A DNA stretch of 33,779 nt. Origin: a virus. Shown piece by piece: positions 15,951 to 24,226 of this stretch. The notes below the pieces were generated by a model. The model was not told the origin of the DNA. It ran no database searches and saw nothing but the letters and a program-made list of their open reading frames with translations. The position numbers and the translations under genes were made by a program. Positions within the stretch are counted from its first letter, which is position 1. Each line of letters begins with the position of its first letter. Location: positions 1 to 33,779 of the IMG/VR virus record IMGVR_UViG_3300031975_000086. One strand, given 5' to 3'.

Positions 15951-16196
15951 TTAAGATGCAGTGTAACCTTTACCTGCTGTAATTGCATTGGTGGTTGCTG
16001 TCATAGACTCGCTACCCCAATCTGACTTAGCTTTCATAAGCTCAAGGTGTGCTACATTTCTATCTACACAATCTTGTCTATCTTCTTTAGCTTCACCAGC
16101 CATACGATTACCAGCAATCACATCATTAATAAGGTCTATTGAGTGACCCATTGCTGTGTAGTCTTGTGCTAGTTCTTCTGTTGTTCTGTCTGTCAT
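15951..16196 (-). CDS. Small repeat-family protein A, 81 aa
   Basis: Paralogue of the 89-aa protein on the other side of the oxygenase gene. Both share A-Q-D-Y-x-A-M, a hydrophobic V-I pair, L-x-x-M-K-A, D-W-G-S-E-x-M and T-N-A-I-x-A. This copy follows the fibre gene after only 5 bases and has AAGGA 8 bases upstream. It is short, polar and mainly helical with one Cys (Q-D-C-V-D), and shows no export signal. The function is unknown; adjacency to the fibre and oxygenase suggests it acts with one of them. Confidence 0.65.
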   Translation of the reverse strand: MTDRTTEELAQDYTAMGHSIDLINDVIAGNRMAGEAKEDRQDCVDRNVAHLELMKAKSDWGSESMTATTNAITAGKGYTAS

Positions 16197-16201
16197 TTTA
16201 T

Positions 16202-19200
16202 TTATCCTTCTAGTGTTGCTATGCGAGCGAGTGCCGCATCTAATGCTGTTGATAATTCTTGTACTGCTTTTACCATCATTGGCATCATAGCTCCGTCAGC
16301 TAAACTGTGTACGCCTTGAGCATCTATATCAGTTATACTGTTTCCTTCTACAACCTCTGGATGATTAGCAATAACAGCTTCTACTTCTTGAGCTATAAAT
16401 CCGTGAACCTTTTTACCCTTACCAACACAAGGTGCATCATCTGCAACTTGCGAATAATTAAATTTCATATCTTCTGGTATGTCACGTTTCTTTTTCCAAT
16501 CAAAAGTAACAGGTCTTAAATCATTGATAAACGATAAACCTGCTGTAGAAGTCTCTATGTTTTCTTTCAGTCTTTCATCAGAAGACTTAGTCCAGCTTGT
16601 TGTTGAGTTGTCTAAACCAATATAAACTGTACCAGTATCACTTCCGAACCTAACAGTATTATCTCCTGCTCCACTTGTATTTGTTGTAGCAATAACGATT
16701 TGTTCTTGTGCAGAAGCAGTAGAAGGATTAGGGCCATTACCTATACAAACATTTTGATCGCCAGTAGTTATATTATTACCTGCATCTTTACCAACGTTAG
16801 TATTTGAACTACCACTTGTATTTTGACTCCCTGCTCCATACCCTAAAGCAGTACAGTTATTAGCACTTGTAAGGTTAAATAAAGCATAAGCTCCACTTGC
16901 AGCATTGCTGTGTCCAGTTGTACAATCTTCTAGTGCCTTGTATCCAGCAGCAAAGTTACCAGCAGCAGTCGTGTTATTGCCTAATGCAAGGTATCCAAGT
17001 GCTGTGTTGTTAGCACCTGTTGTGTTGTCCAGCATTGCGTGATAGCCCACCGCAACATTAGTACCTGCTGTGGTGTTTGCTGCTAAAGCATTTTTACCTA
17101 TCGCAACATTCTGTGCTCCAGTCGTATTAGCTGATAAAGAAGCTGAACCTACTGCTGTGTTTTCTGAAGCTGTTGTTTGTGAAGTACCTGCCCTTTCACC
17201 TATAAAAGTATTATAAGCTCCTGTAGTAAGTGTAGTACCTGCTTGATAACCAAAAACATCATTTCTTGTGCCAGTTGTAATAGCGGCTCCTGCTGAACTA
17301 CCGACTGCTGTGTTGTAATCTGCTGTGGTGTTGGCAGTTAAAGCCGAGCTACCCACTGCTGTATTATAACTACCAGTTGTGTTAGCATCTAAAGAACTAT
17401 TACCCATAGCTACATTAAACGTTCCTGTAGTATTAACTCTCATGGCAGACTCACCGACTGCTGTATTAGCGTTTGCTGTAGTAGCTGCACTTAATGCCGC
17501 ACGACCTAACGCTGTATTTGATGCACCAGTCGTGTTTGCATCTAATGCAGACTCACCGACTGCTGTATTTTCAGAGCCTGTAGTGTTTAAACGTAAAGCT
17601 TGTAATCCAAATGACGAATTATTAGCACCTGTAGTAGTAGCTTCTTGCGACTGATACCCTACTGCTGTATTTGAACTTGCTGTTGTATTTGATTTTAAAG
17701 CATCTTTACCGATTGCTACATTTGCACCACCTGTTGTGTTTGTTGTTAAAGCATCATATCCTATAGCTGTATTGTTATCACCAGTTGTAACAGCATCACC
17801 AGCCGCAAATCCCATAAGTGTATTTTTTTCACCAGTTGTAATTGCCCCACCTGCGGATTGTCCTATACCAACATTATAAGATGCCGTTGTAACAGACCCT
17901 AAAGCATTAAGACCCATAGCTATATTAGATGAACCAGTCGTTATAGCGTCACCAGCTAGACCTCCGATGAGAACGTTTTCAATGCCTGTGGTTATTTGAC
18001 TTCCAGCTTCACTTCCAACAGCTACGTTGTGCATATCTGTAGCAGTTGAAGGGTTTTGAAAAAGAAGAGCATTATCACCTATTGCAACAGAATGACTTCC
18101 AACTGTATTTACGCTCAAAGCATTATAACCCACTGCTACGTTAGTTGAACCAGTAGTAGTTGCATCGCCAGCTTGACCACCTACGAAGGTGTTTTGTACA
18201 CCTGTAGTTACTGCTTTACCTGAATTGTACCCTATTGCTACATTGTAAGGACTACTAGCAGTTGTATTATTTTGAGCAAGTAAAGCATTTTCACCAATAG
18301 CAATATTTCTACTACCCTTTGTTTCAGTACCTAAAGCACCTGTTCCAACTGCAACGTTACTTTCAGCAACAGTAAGCGCATCACCAGCTAATGCACCTAT
18401 AAGAGTATTCTGTATGCCTGTGGTTATTGCTCTACCTGCTTCACTCCCTACTGCTGTATTGTAGCTATTTGTAGCAGTTGTAAAGTTTTGAGCGACTAGA
18501 GCAGCATAGCCTATTGCTACTGAGTTACTACCTAAAGTATCTGAAGATAATGCTGCATAACCCAGTGCTACATTCTGATCAGCATCTGTTAAAGCATCGC
18601 CAGACAAGCCACCGATGAGGGTGTTGAGTGTGCCTGTGGTTACTGCTTGCCCAGCCGAAGAACCAACCGCTACATTGTATGCATTTGTGGCTGTTGTAAA
18701 GTTTTGAGCTTCTAAAGTATTTTTACCAATAGCAACACTTTCGCTACCTAAAGTATCCGCACTTAGTGCATCTTTACCAATAGCAACATTGTCAGACCCT
18801 GTTGTAAGGGCATCACCAGCTAAACCTCCAATAAGAACATTTTGTACGCCTGTGGTTACTGCTGTACCAGCGTTGAAGCCCAATGCTGTGTTGTAAGTGT
18901 CTGTAGCTGTTGTAAAGTTTTGTGTGCTTAATGTTCCTGAGCCAATAGCAACAGTCTTACTGCCTAATGTATCTGAACTTAAAGAACCAAATCCCATTAC
19001 TGTATTGTTATCAGCATCAGTAAGAGCATCACCTGCTAAACCTCCAACTATGACGTTTTGTACGCCAGTTGTCATTCCTTCACCCGCTTTGAATCCAACA
19101 CCCACATTGTAGTTTGTTGTACTTGCACCCATGTTTTGAGCTTCTAATGCACTATACCCAACTGCTGTAGCACCATTACCTAGTATTTCAGTTGTTAAAG

Positions 19201-20047
19201 TTTTATGTCCTATTGCAATATTATTAGAACCTTCAGTAATTGCATCACCAGCTGTGTAGCCGATAGCTATATTGTTATCCCCCGTAGTAATCGCAGTACC
19301 TGCTTCGTCACCAACAACCACGTTGTAGTTACCGCCAGATGTTATTGAGTTACCTGCGTTGACACCTGCTCTGAAGTTAGATGTACCTGCTGTAGCAGTA
19401 ATAATATCTGCACCATCTGCAAAGGTAACATCTGCTGCAAAGTTAGCTGCACCATCTACGTCTACTGCGTCAAGGTTGGTTGTACCGTCTACGTCTATGT
19501 CACCTGAGATGTCTAAGGATGTTGCTGTTAATACTCCTGTCACACCCAGCGTTCCACCAACGGTCATATCATCAGTAACAGTTAGATCATCGCTAACCGT
19601 TAAATCATCAACCACTGTAGTTCCTGCTAAGTTAACCGCTGTAAGTAAATCGTGAACCACGCCACCCGAACCTAGACCATCCGTTGCAATAACCTTGGTC
19701 TGCCCTGCTGGAATTGCTACATTAGCACCGCTACCGCAAGTAAACGTTAGTGTGTAGCTGGTTGCGTTATACATGAACCAAGTTTTGGAACTTGTGTTTG
19801 GCAGAAGTGTAACCGTACACGCTTGACCGCCACCTGTAAGTTTTAACCCAAGGCATCTGTCTGCGTCTAACGCACCGTCTGCAATTGTGATATTATCTGT
19901 TGAGGCGTTTGCAATGGCTCTGGTTCCCCAGGCTGTTGCTTGGCCTATTATTTCTAAGTTTGTATTTGTTGTGTCACCCCATGTACCAGATTGCTCTCCT
20001 GAACCTATTTCTTCTAGTCTGAGGTTATTAACGTATGTACTAGCCAT
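16202..20047 (-). CDS. Tail fibre with YadA-head-like repeats and S74 chaperone domain, 1281 aa
   Basis: N-terminal domain (about 1-140) of the kind that joins fibres to the tail, then a spacer of short T-V/D-D-L-T-V repeats (about 143-215), then a long shaft (about 239-1103) of beta-roll repeats with the N-x-A-[IV]-G signature of trimeric adhesin heads. From about 1155 follows an intramolecular chaperone of peptidase S74 type: S-S-D-E-R-L-K-E-N-I, the site where the trimer cleaves itself, and H-G-F-I-A-Q-E-V-E-A, ending in a coiled coil. After folding, the last ~127 residues should be released. It probably determines host recognition. The DNA is strongly repetitive (separate entry). AGGA lies 8 bases before the ATG. 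Confidence 0.92.
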   Translation of the reverse strand: MASTYVNNLRLEEIGSGEQSGTWGDTTNTNLEIIGQATAWGTRAIANASTDNITIADGALDADRCLGLKLTGGGQACTVTLLPNTSSKTWFMYNATSYTLTFTCGSGANVAIPAGQTKVIATDGLGSGGVVHDLLTAVNLAGTTVVDDLTVSDDLTVTDDMTVGGTLGVTGVLTATSLDISGDIDVDGTTNLDAVDVDGAANFAADVTFADGADIITATAGTSNFRAGVNAGNSITSGGNYNVVVGDEAGTAITTGDNNIAIGYTAGDAITEGSNNIAIGHKTLTTEILGNGATAVGYSALEAQNMGASTTNYNVGVGFKAGEGMTTGVQNVIVGGLAGDALTDADNNTVMGFGSLSSDTLGSKTVAIGSGTLSTQNFTTATDTYNTALGFNAGTAVTTGVQNVLIGGLAGDALTTGSDNVAIGKDALSADTLGSESVAIGKNTLEAQNFTTATNAYNVAVGSSAGQAVTTGTLNTLIGGLSGDALTDADQNVALGYAALSSDTLGSNSVAIGYAALVAQNFTTATNSYNTAVGSEAGRAITTGIQNTLIGALAGDALTVAESNVAVGTGALGTETKGSRNIAIGENALLAQNNTTASSPYNVAIGYNSGKAVTTGVQNTFVGGQAGDATTTGSTNVAVGYNALSVNTVGSHSVAIGDNALLFQNPSTATDMHNVAVGSEAGSQITTGIENVLIGGLAGDAITTGSSNIAMGLNALGSVTTASYNVGIGQSAGGAITTGEKNTLMGFAAGDAVTTGDNNTAIGYDALTTNTTGGANVAIGKDALKSNTTASSNTAVGYQSQEATTTGANNSSFGLQALRLNTTGSENTAVGESALDANTTGASNTALGRAALSAATTANANTAVGESAMRVNTTGTFNVAMGNSSLDANTTGSYNTAVGSSALTANTTADYNTAVGSSAGAAITTGTRNDVFGYQAGTTLTTGAYNTFIGERAGTSQTTASENTAVGSASLSANTTGAQNVAIGKNALAANTTAGTNVAVGYHAMLDNTTGANNTALGYLALGNNTTAAGNFAAGYKALEDCTTGHSNAASGAYALFNLTSANNCTALGYGAGSQNTSGSSNTNVGKDAGNNITTGDQNVCIGNGPNPSTASAQEQIVIATTNTSGAGDNTVRFGSDTGTVYIGLDNSTTSWTKSSDERLKENIETSTAGLSFINDLRPVTFDWKKKRDIPEDMKFNYSQVADDAPCVGKGKKVHGFIAQEVEAVIANHPEVVEGNSITDIDAQGVHSLADGAMMPMMVKAVQELSTALDAALARIATLEG
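16739..19333 (-). repeat. Fibre shaft repeats: 72-aa then ~24-aa classes
   Basis: Coding repeats inside the fibre gene. From about 19225 to 17930 (residues 275-706) six units of about 72 residues (216 bp) follow one another, each holding four N-x-x-[IV/L]-G strands with phrases such as A-L-S-S-D-T-L-G-S, A-Q-N-F-T-T-A-T and G-G-L-A-G-D-A-L-T. After that the shaft changes to shorter units, N-T-A-V-G-x-x-A-L-x-x-N-T-T-G, that continue to about 16739. Copies differ at many third codon positions, so they are not very recent. Confidence 0.85.
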
Positions 20048-20057
20048 TTTGTAATTC

Positions 20058-20747
20058 CTATGCTGCTATAGTATTTTTATATTCTACGGTTTCCCAATTC
20101 GGAGTTTGAGAAGGAGTTACATTATTGTAACTCGGATTTTGATTTGGCACAAGCTCTTGATAATTTGCGTTTTGATCTGGTATTATTTGACCCCATGTTG
20201 CTCTTAAAGAACCTATCACCCCTGTGCCACTAACACCTGTGACTGAAATGTTTGAAGTGGCTGTAATTGTTACTGTTCCAACTGCGCCTGTGCCACTAAC
20301 ACCTGTGACGGAGATATTTGAGTCAGCAGTAATAGTTACAGAGCCAACAGCACCTGTAGAAGAAACGCCATTTAAAGTCTCAAATGTATTACCTAAAGCG
20401 GACGTTGCTGCAATTCCAGTAACTGAAACAGAAGCATCTCCTGTAATAGTTACAGAGCCAACTGCCCCAGTGGAAGAAACACCATTTAAAGTCTCAAATG
20501 TATTTCCTAAAACGGATGTTCCCGCAACACCCGTAACTGAGATATTTGCTTCACCAGTAACGGTTACGGAACCAACTGCACCTGTGCCGTTAGTGCCAGT
20601 AACACCAATGTTACCATCACCACTAACCGCAACTCCAGTGATTGCACCAGTAGCACCAGGTAAAGCAATTCCTGCGTTCCAAGCGCCTTCATTCCACCCT
20701 CTGGTAGAGCTATTCCACCCTAAAAGCGCAACAATGGCATTGGACAT
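20058..20747 (-). CDS. Tail protein of GAVGSVT/ISVTG repeats, 229 aa
   Basis: N terminus has Trp/Gly phrases (L-L-G-W-N, R-G-W-N-E-G-A-W-N-A-G). The middle (about 55-185) consists of beta repeats G-A-V-G-S-V-T-[IV]-T-x-x-x-[NS]-[IV]-S-V-T-G, two of them in 38-residue units (114 bp) with an identical spacer A-L-G-N-T-F-E-T-L-N-G-V-S. The end has three copies of a short P-x-Q-x-x-x-[YW] phrase. This looks like a rigid beta-helical or spike-like virion part. It lies directly upstream of the fibre gene and may bridge fibre and tail. The same G-A-V-G-S-V-T phrase ends two other small proteins. The start overlaps the previous stop (TAATG). Confidence 0.65.
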   Translation of the reverse strand: MSNAIVALLGWNSSTRGWNEGAWNAGIALPGATGAITGVAVSGDGNIGVTGTNGTGAVGSVTVTGEANISVTGVAGTSVLGNTFETLNGVSSTGAVGSVTITGDASVSVTGIAATSALGNTFETLNGVSSTGAVGSVTITADSNISVTGVSGTGAVGTVTITATSNISVTGVSGTGVIGSLRATWGQIIPDQNANYQELVPNQNPSYNNVTPSQTPNWETVEYKNTIAA

Positions 20748-21184
20748 TAGGCGATCCTAATTATCGCATTACTCGCATCAGCTGTTGGAAATACAATTGT
20801 AAAATCACCAGAACTTGCTGCTTTGTCTGCACCAAAGTCTAAGATACAAACGCTAGGGTCTCCAGACGCTGAATCATTAAATATCATAGCTCCTCGAACA
20901 GCTGATATAGTTACGTTTGAAAAAACTTCATCTGCAAAATCAGTAAACGCTGTTGTGCTACTTGTTGTTGGATTAACGTTCCCAAGTGCTTGTCCTTTAG
21001 CACTATAGTTTGTTCCACTTATTTCGTTACTACTTGTATATGCAGTAGTAGCCGCTGTAAAACTTGCACTATTGGTGTACAAAGCAATGTTAAAAGTATT
21101 TCCCCCAGAAGCTAAGAAGTTATGTTTTGCTTCCATTAACTCCTTTTTAAATGAGGTGCATAAAAAATTCCCAGTAAAAGCCAT
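20747..21184 (-). CDS. Virion-associated beta protein, 145 aa
   Basis: A 145-residue, strand-rich soluble protein with I-A-L-Y-T-N-S-A-S-F at about 33-42, Y-S-A-K-G-Q-A-L at about 60-67, R-G-A-M-I-F-N-D-S-A and a C-terminal D-F-T-I-V-F-P-T-A-D. I recall homologues as conserved hypothetical structural proteins of marine phages, next to the same neighbours. No enzyme motif. An AGGAG site is present, and the start codon overlaps the previous stop, as in most of this tail-gene run. Most likely a minor tail or fibre-base component. Confidence 0.6.
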   Translation of the reverse strand: MAFTGNFLCTSFKKELMEAKHNFLASGGNTFNIALYTNSASFTAATTAYTSSNEISGTNYSAKGQALGNVNPTTSSTTAFTDFADEVFSNVTISAVRGAMIFNDSASGDPSVCILDFGADKAASSGDFTIVFPTADASNAIIRIA

Positions 21185-21477
21185 TACATTCTCCTTATAT
21201 ATTCTGCTAGTTTAGGGTTTCCAGAATCTCTAATTGCGTTATATACAGTAGTTCTATCACTTTTAATAGCCTGGTGCATATAATTTGCAACTATTGCTTC
21301 TAATTCTTTTCTGTAAGCGTTAGCTTGGTCTCTAATAGCAGGTGGAGCATTATCAGAAATTCCTATAATTCTGTTAACGCAACGAACCGCTACTTCTTCT
21401 GGAGTAAAACCTCGATTGTCAGTGGTTTCTACTGTTACAGAAAAGTCATTTGACATACTAAGTGAATTTGTTAACAT
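21184..21477 (-). CDS. Small helical protein with VETTDNRGFTPEEVA motif, 97 aa
   Basis: N-terminal beta strand V-T-V-E-T-T-D-N-R-G-F-T-P-E-E-V-A (about 14-30) followed by three probable helices rich in Arg, Ala and Ile. I recall this V-E-T-x-D-x-R-G-[FH]-T-P-E-E phrase in marine phages, including cyanophages, with no known role. The ATG at 21477 overlaps the upstream stop (TAATG) and lacks a strong ribosome site; an internal ATG at codon 8 would fit the motif equally well. The neighbouring tail genes suggest a minor structural or assembly role. Confidence 0.6.
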   Translation of the reverse strand: MLTNSLSMSNDFSVTVETTDNRGFTPEEVAVRCVNRIIGISDNAPPAIRDQANAYRKELEAIVANYMHQAIKSDRTTVYNAIRDSGNPKLAEYIRRM

Positions 21478-22328
21478 TATGTTTTCTGCCTTATAATTTC
21501 ACCAGTTCTGTATTGATCTGTCACTTCTTTAGCTTCTCCAAGATTTTTCAACCTTGACATTGCCTCTGCAAATCTTGAGCTATACATAGCCATAATATCT
21601 TGCTCCTCCTTCATATAAACACTTGCTTCTATTAAAGTGCCGTATAACAACGCTATTTCAGCATTTTCACTCAACCAACTAATAGTTGTGTCAGCTCCAG
21701 TAGAGGTTACAGTCGTCGTCGCTCCACTTGTTGCTCCAGTAATTGTTTCTCCATCTGTAAACGTACCAGAAGGAACTAATATTGTTAATGTAGTTGAACT
21801 TGGAATAGCTTTAATAGTAGAAACTACACTACTTGTTGCGCCAGTAATTTTTTCACCGTTTGTAAAGCTCCCGGTTGCCCCTACTGTTAGGGTTAATTGA
21901 CTTTCAGTTAAACTAGCTGGTCTGTAAAAATAACTTAATGTAGAAACATAAGAACTATCAGGTGTTGGCCCAATGAGAAAATTATCAACATCAAATTGTG
22001 CATAATATTTTGGCGTACCAGTTGTTGCTGGATTTGGATTATAACTTTCAACAAAATCTAAATCTTTAAACATTAAAAACTCAAAACTACTGCTATTTGT
22101 AATGCTTAAAGAAAAAGGTGCTAAAAAATCACTAGGAACAGCTAAATATTGATTTCCTGAAGTCATATTACCAGCTGCATTTTTTTTAAAAACATTTAAT
22201 TGAATAGATTTTAAAATACGTTCCTCAGATAATTCTACAAAAGTACCCATATTAGCAATAAAAGATGTTTCATTGTTTTGAGTGTAATTTTGCACTGCTT
22301 CTCTTAATGTTGTAAATGTAAAACTCAT
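21477..22328 (-). CDS. gp4/gp6-like head-tail adaptor with beta insert, 283 aa
   Basis: The N-terminal half (L-R-E-A-V-Q-N-Y-T, then F-V-E-L-S-E-E-R-I-L-K) and the block P-x-D-F-L-A-P-F-S-L followed by P-K-Y-Y-A-Q-F and F-L-I-G-P-T-P look like a podovirus head-tail adaptor. So does the C-terminal helix with A-L-L-Y-G-T-L-I-E-A-S-V-Y-M-K. Between them, at about 150-215, two beta units are inserted (F-T-N-G-E-K-I-T-G-A-T-S and F-T-D-G-E-T-I-T-G-A-T-S), each about 30 residues long. It should bind below the portal ring. ATGA overlap with the upstream gene. It may be the second adaptor of a pair with the protein at 22647. Confidence 0.6.
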   Translation of the reverse strand: MSFTFTTLREAVQNYTQNNETSFIANMGTFVELSEERILKSIQLNVFKKNAAGNMTSGNQYLAVPSDFLAPFSLSITNSSSFEFLMFKDLDFVESYNPNPATTGTPKYYAQFDVDNFLIGPTPDSSYVSTLSYFYRPASLTESQLTLTVGATGSFTNGEKITGATSSVVSTIKAIPSSTTLTILVPSGTFTDGETITGATSGATTTVTSTGADTTISWLSENAEIALLYGTLIEASVYMKEEQDIMAMYSSRFAEAMSRLKNLGEAKEVTDQYRTGEIIRQKT

Positions 22329-22654
22329 GTTGTTGTCACCGTAACCTCTCCTACTGATCCAGTAGAAACTAAATTATTGTCTGGAGTTATTCCTGGTATA
22401 TCTAAAAAACCAACAGGATCAAACCCATACTGTAATGATCTTTGTTCAGTTAAATTTTGTTCTGGTCTTGGATTTCTTAAAGCTTGAGGATCTGGCCTTG
22501 TTCTAATTGGTTCTAATTGAGGATGTTTAGATTCCCACTCATCTTTTCCAACAAGTAAACCTGTCCATTCTTTACGCATATCTTTAAGTCTGTATCTGAA
22601 GCCAGAACGGTCTGATATACCGTATGCTCGTTTATCTGAGGCATACTTAGACAT
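22325..22654 (-). CDS. Small tail protein with STGSVGEVTVTTT end, 109 aa
   Basis: Starts with the phrase Y-A-S-D-K-R-A-Y-G-I-S-D-R-S-G-F-R-Y, which I recall as strongly conserved in marine phage structural modules, then K-E-W-T-G-L-L-V-G-K-D-E-[WY]-E and a Pro/Arg-rich middle. It ends in S-V-G-E-V-T-V-T-T-T, the same tag seen on the 97-aa protein at 7378. It lies between two adaptor-like genes with overlaps of 8 and 4 bases, so a stoichiometric head-tail part is likely. No enzyme motif. The family function is not known to me. Confidence 0.65.
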   Translation of the reverse strand: MSKYASDKRAYGISDRSGFRYRLKDMRKEWTGLLVGKDEWESKHPQLEPIRTRPDPQALRNPRPEQNLTEQRSLQYGFDPVGFLDIPGITPDNNLVSTGSVGEVTVTTT

Positions 22655-23315
22655 ATCTATAACTTCTCAGTTGAGGTGAGACTTGAAAAGAAGATCTATC
22701 TCTATCTTCATCCATGGCTCTACCTAGTTCTTCTTCGTACATTGGTTTTAATAAAGGTATTCTATCAGGAGCCTTTTTAACCGCTATATAATAAGCCAAG
22801 CCAGCTGCTAACGCTGGATAAAATCTAAAAGGAACTTGAACAGTATTTACGAATGTATCTGCATCGTCTAAACGAATTAAAGCATCGTAATATATAACAT
22901 CTGTGCTATTATCTGGCAAAGGCCACAATTTTAAATTTGGTGTTATTTGTCTATCTAAAAAATATTGGGTAGGTCTGCTTTGAGTAGATTTTGTAGGAAT
23001 ATTTAAATAAGCGTCTCTACTTATTCTATCTAAAGAATAATCTGTGCTATCTCTTTGTATTACCAAAGATAAAATATCTATTACATCGGCACTTAAATCA
23101 TACTGACCATCATTGCTTGTAACAGTAAAACTTCTTTGTGCAATTGTCCATTGATTGATACCTCTGTTAGCCCAATCAGCGAATAAAAGGTTCATAGAGC
23201 GTTTAGCAGTTTTTAAATCATAACCAGTTCTAACTTCTAAACCACAACGTTCAAAAGCTTCTTCAATATAATCTGCTACGTCTAATTCAAAATTTTTGGA
23301 TCCTGATACAGTCAT
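22647..23315 (-). CDS. gp4-like tail accessory / head-tail adaptor, 222 aa
   Basis: The ATG at 23315 lies 1 base after the previous stop with GAGGA 5 bases upstream; a longer reading from 23357 would run 41 bases into the preceding gene and is rejected. The protein has an N-terminal helical block (E-E-A-F-E-R-C-G-L), then M-N-L-L-F-A-D-W-A-N-R-G-I-N-Q-W-T-I, a strand region around Q-Y-D-L and L-K-L-W-P-L-P, and a helical C-terminal half with F-Y-P-A-L-A-A-G-L-A-Y-Y-I-A. This matches the P22 gp4 type of adaptor, which binds the portal and closes the head. P22 gp4 also cleaves peptidoglycan, but no such motif is evident here. Confidence 0.7.
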   Translation of the reverse strand: MTVSGSKNFELDVADYIEEAFERCGLEVRTGYDLKTAKRSMNLLFADWANRGINQWTIAQRSFTVTSNDGQYDLSADVIDILSLVIQRDSTDYSLDRISRDAYLNIPTKSTQSRPTQYFLDRQITPNLKLWPLPDNSTDVIYYDALIRLDDADTFVNTVQVPFRFYPALAAGLAYYIAVKKAPDRIPLLKPMYEEELGRAMDEDRDRSSFQVSPQLRSYRYV

Positions 23316-23316
23316 G

Positions 23317-23991
23317 TTATTCCTCGTTATAAAGGTTATCGAAAACCTTGTTAACATCTAGTGTATAGTCTAAATCACTTTTTGAATAGTGTATATGTTG
23401 AGATGGTTTAAAATCAGGAGCGCCTTCTCCAATTTGAAACCAAGCAGGGTGAGTTACACGCACACGATTATTAGGTAACGCAACAACATTACCTGTCCAT
23501 TCCCCAGCATCTAATAGCTGAAGTACATGGTTTTGTTTATGTTGCGCTGGGTCATCTGCTATTTCTGATTCAGTGTAGTCTACAGTAAATAAATATTTTG
23601 CAGGATACATTTGACCATCTATTTTAGCCATCCAAGGGCAAGGAGTAGTTCTATCCATAACATAAACAGAGTTATAATGAGAGGCACAATCCCAAGGTTG
23701 TGCATCGTATGTTTCCATTGGCTCAGGCCATTCTTCTAAAGGAATGTCACCAACAAGCGCAGTTATGGGCATACGCGCCCACATAGCACCACCATGTACT
23801 GTGTCTTCTTTTTCTCCTTCAGCCTCATTCCCAGTGAATATAACCTGAAAACTTAAACATCTATTCGGTATTGTTGTCACACCAATAACCATAGCATGAA
23901 GAAATTCGCCGTGATAATTTTCATGGTTGTGAGTGTATTCACGACGAACCCATGCTTTAAAATAAGGTATATTGCTGTGCAAATAAGCCAT
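23317..23991 (-). CDS. Conserved structural-module protein, 224 aa
   Basis: A 224-residue protein rich in Trp, His and Tyr with no signal or membrane segment. Recognisable blocks are R-R-E-Y-T-H-N-H-E-N-Y-H-G-E-F, W-A-R-M-P-I-T-A-L, P-W-D-C-A-S-H-Y-N-S-V and R-V-T-H-P-A-W-F. I recall proteins with these blocks in marine phages including cyanophages, always within the head-tail module, with unknown function. The many His residues might bind metal, but no standard motif is clear. It follows the basic-protein cluster by 3 bases and leads directly into the gp4-like gene. Confidence 0.65.
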   Translation of the reverse strand: MAYLHSNIPYFKAWVRREYTHNHENYHGEFLHAMVIGVTTIPNRCLSFQVIFTGNEAEGEKEDTVHGGAMWARMPITALVGDIPLEEWPEPMETYDAQPWDCASHYNSVYVMDRTTPCPWMAKIDGQMYPAKYLFTVDYTESEIADDPAQHKQNHVLQLLDAGEWTGNVVALPNNRVRVTHPAWFQIGEGAPDFKPSQHIHYSKSDLDYTLDVNKVFDNLYNEE

Positions 23992-23994
23992 ACT

Positions 23995-24216
23995 TTATTT
24001 TTTAACTATTTTATAACCAGAAGGAAGAACTGCTCTTGCTGCTGTAAGTGATTTTTTACCGCCAGCCGCACCGCCTTTTGTCATGCGACGAACTTTTTTA
24101 CCACCAGCAGCCCCACCTTTGGACATACGACGAACTTTCTTACCGCCCGCTGCTCCACCTTTAGACATACGACGAATTTTGCCACCAGTCCTGTTTCCTT
24201 TTTTCTTCATAGCCAT
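23995..24216 (-). CDS. Basic repeat protein, 73 aa
   Basis: Very basic: Lys and Arg make up about a third of it and acidic residues are absent. Three copies of a 14-residue unit, [KR]-[VI]-R-R-M-[ST]-K-G-G-A-A-G-G-K, occupy residues 13-54, followed by a short hydrophobic end (V-L-P-S-G-Y-K-I-V-K-K). It is the last of four basic proteins in a row. Binding to packaged DNA or to nucleic acid during assembly is the obvious idea, but only charge supports it. An AGGAG site precedes the start. Confidence 0.65.
   Translation of the reverse strand: MAMKKKGNRTGGKIRRMSKGGAAGGKKVRRMSKGGAAGGKKVRRMTKGGAAGGKKSLTAARAVLPSGYKIVKK
24055..24180 (-). repeat. Three 42-bp tandem repeats in basic protein gene
   Basis: Three in-frame copies of a 42-bp unit coding for K-[VI]-R-R-M-[ST]-K-G-G-A-A-G-G-K. 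The copies differ at scattered, mostly third-position bases. Such a repeat can gain or lose units by slippage, so copy number may vary among relatives. Confidence 0.8.
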
Positions 24217-24226
24217 AATAAACTCC

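Noticed and set aside
16739-19333. CRISPR-like direct repeats
   Set aside because: Repeats are in-frame coding units with N-x-A-[IV]-G signature, imperfect and without unique spacers.
20224-20760. 178-aa plus-strand ORF
   Set aside because: It is the complement of the repeat protein gene at 20058-20747; its Pro/Val/Thr periodicity only mirrors the repeats, and it lacks a ribosome site.
22647-23357. 236-aa version of the gp4-like gene
   Set aside because: The extra 14 residues overlap the previous gene by 41 bases, while the ATG at 23315 has GAGGA at the right distance.
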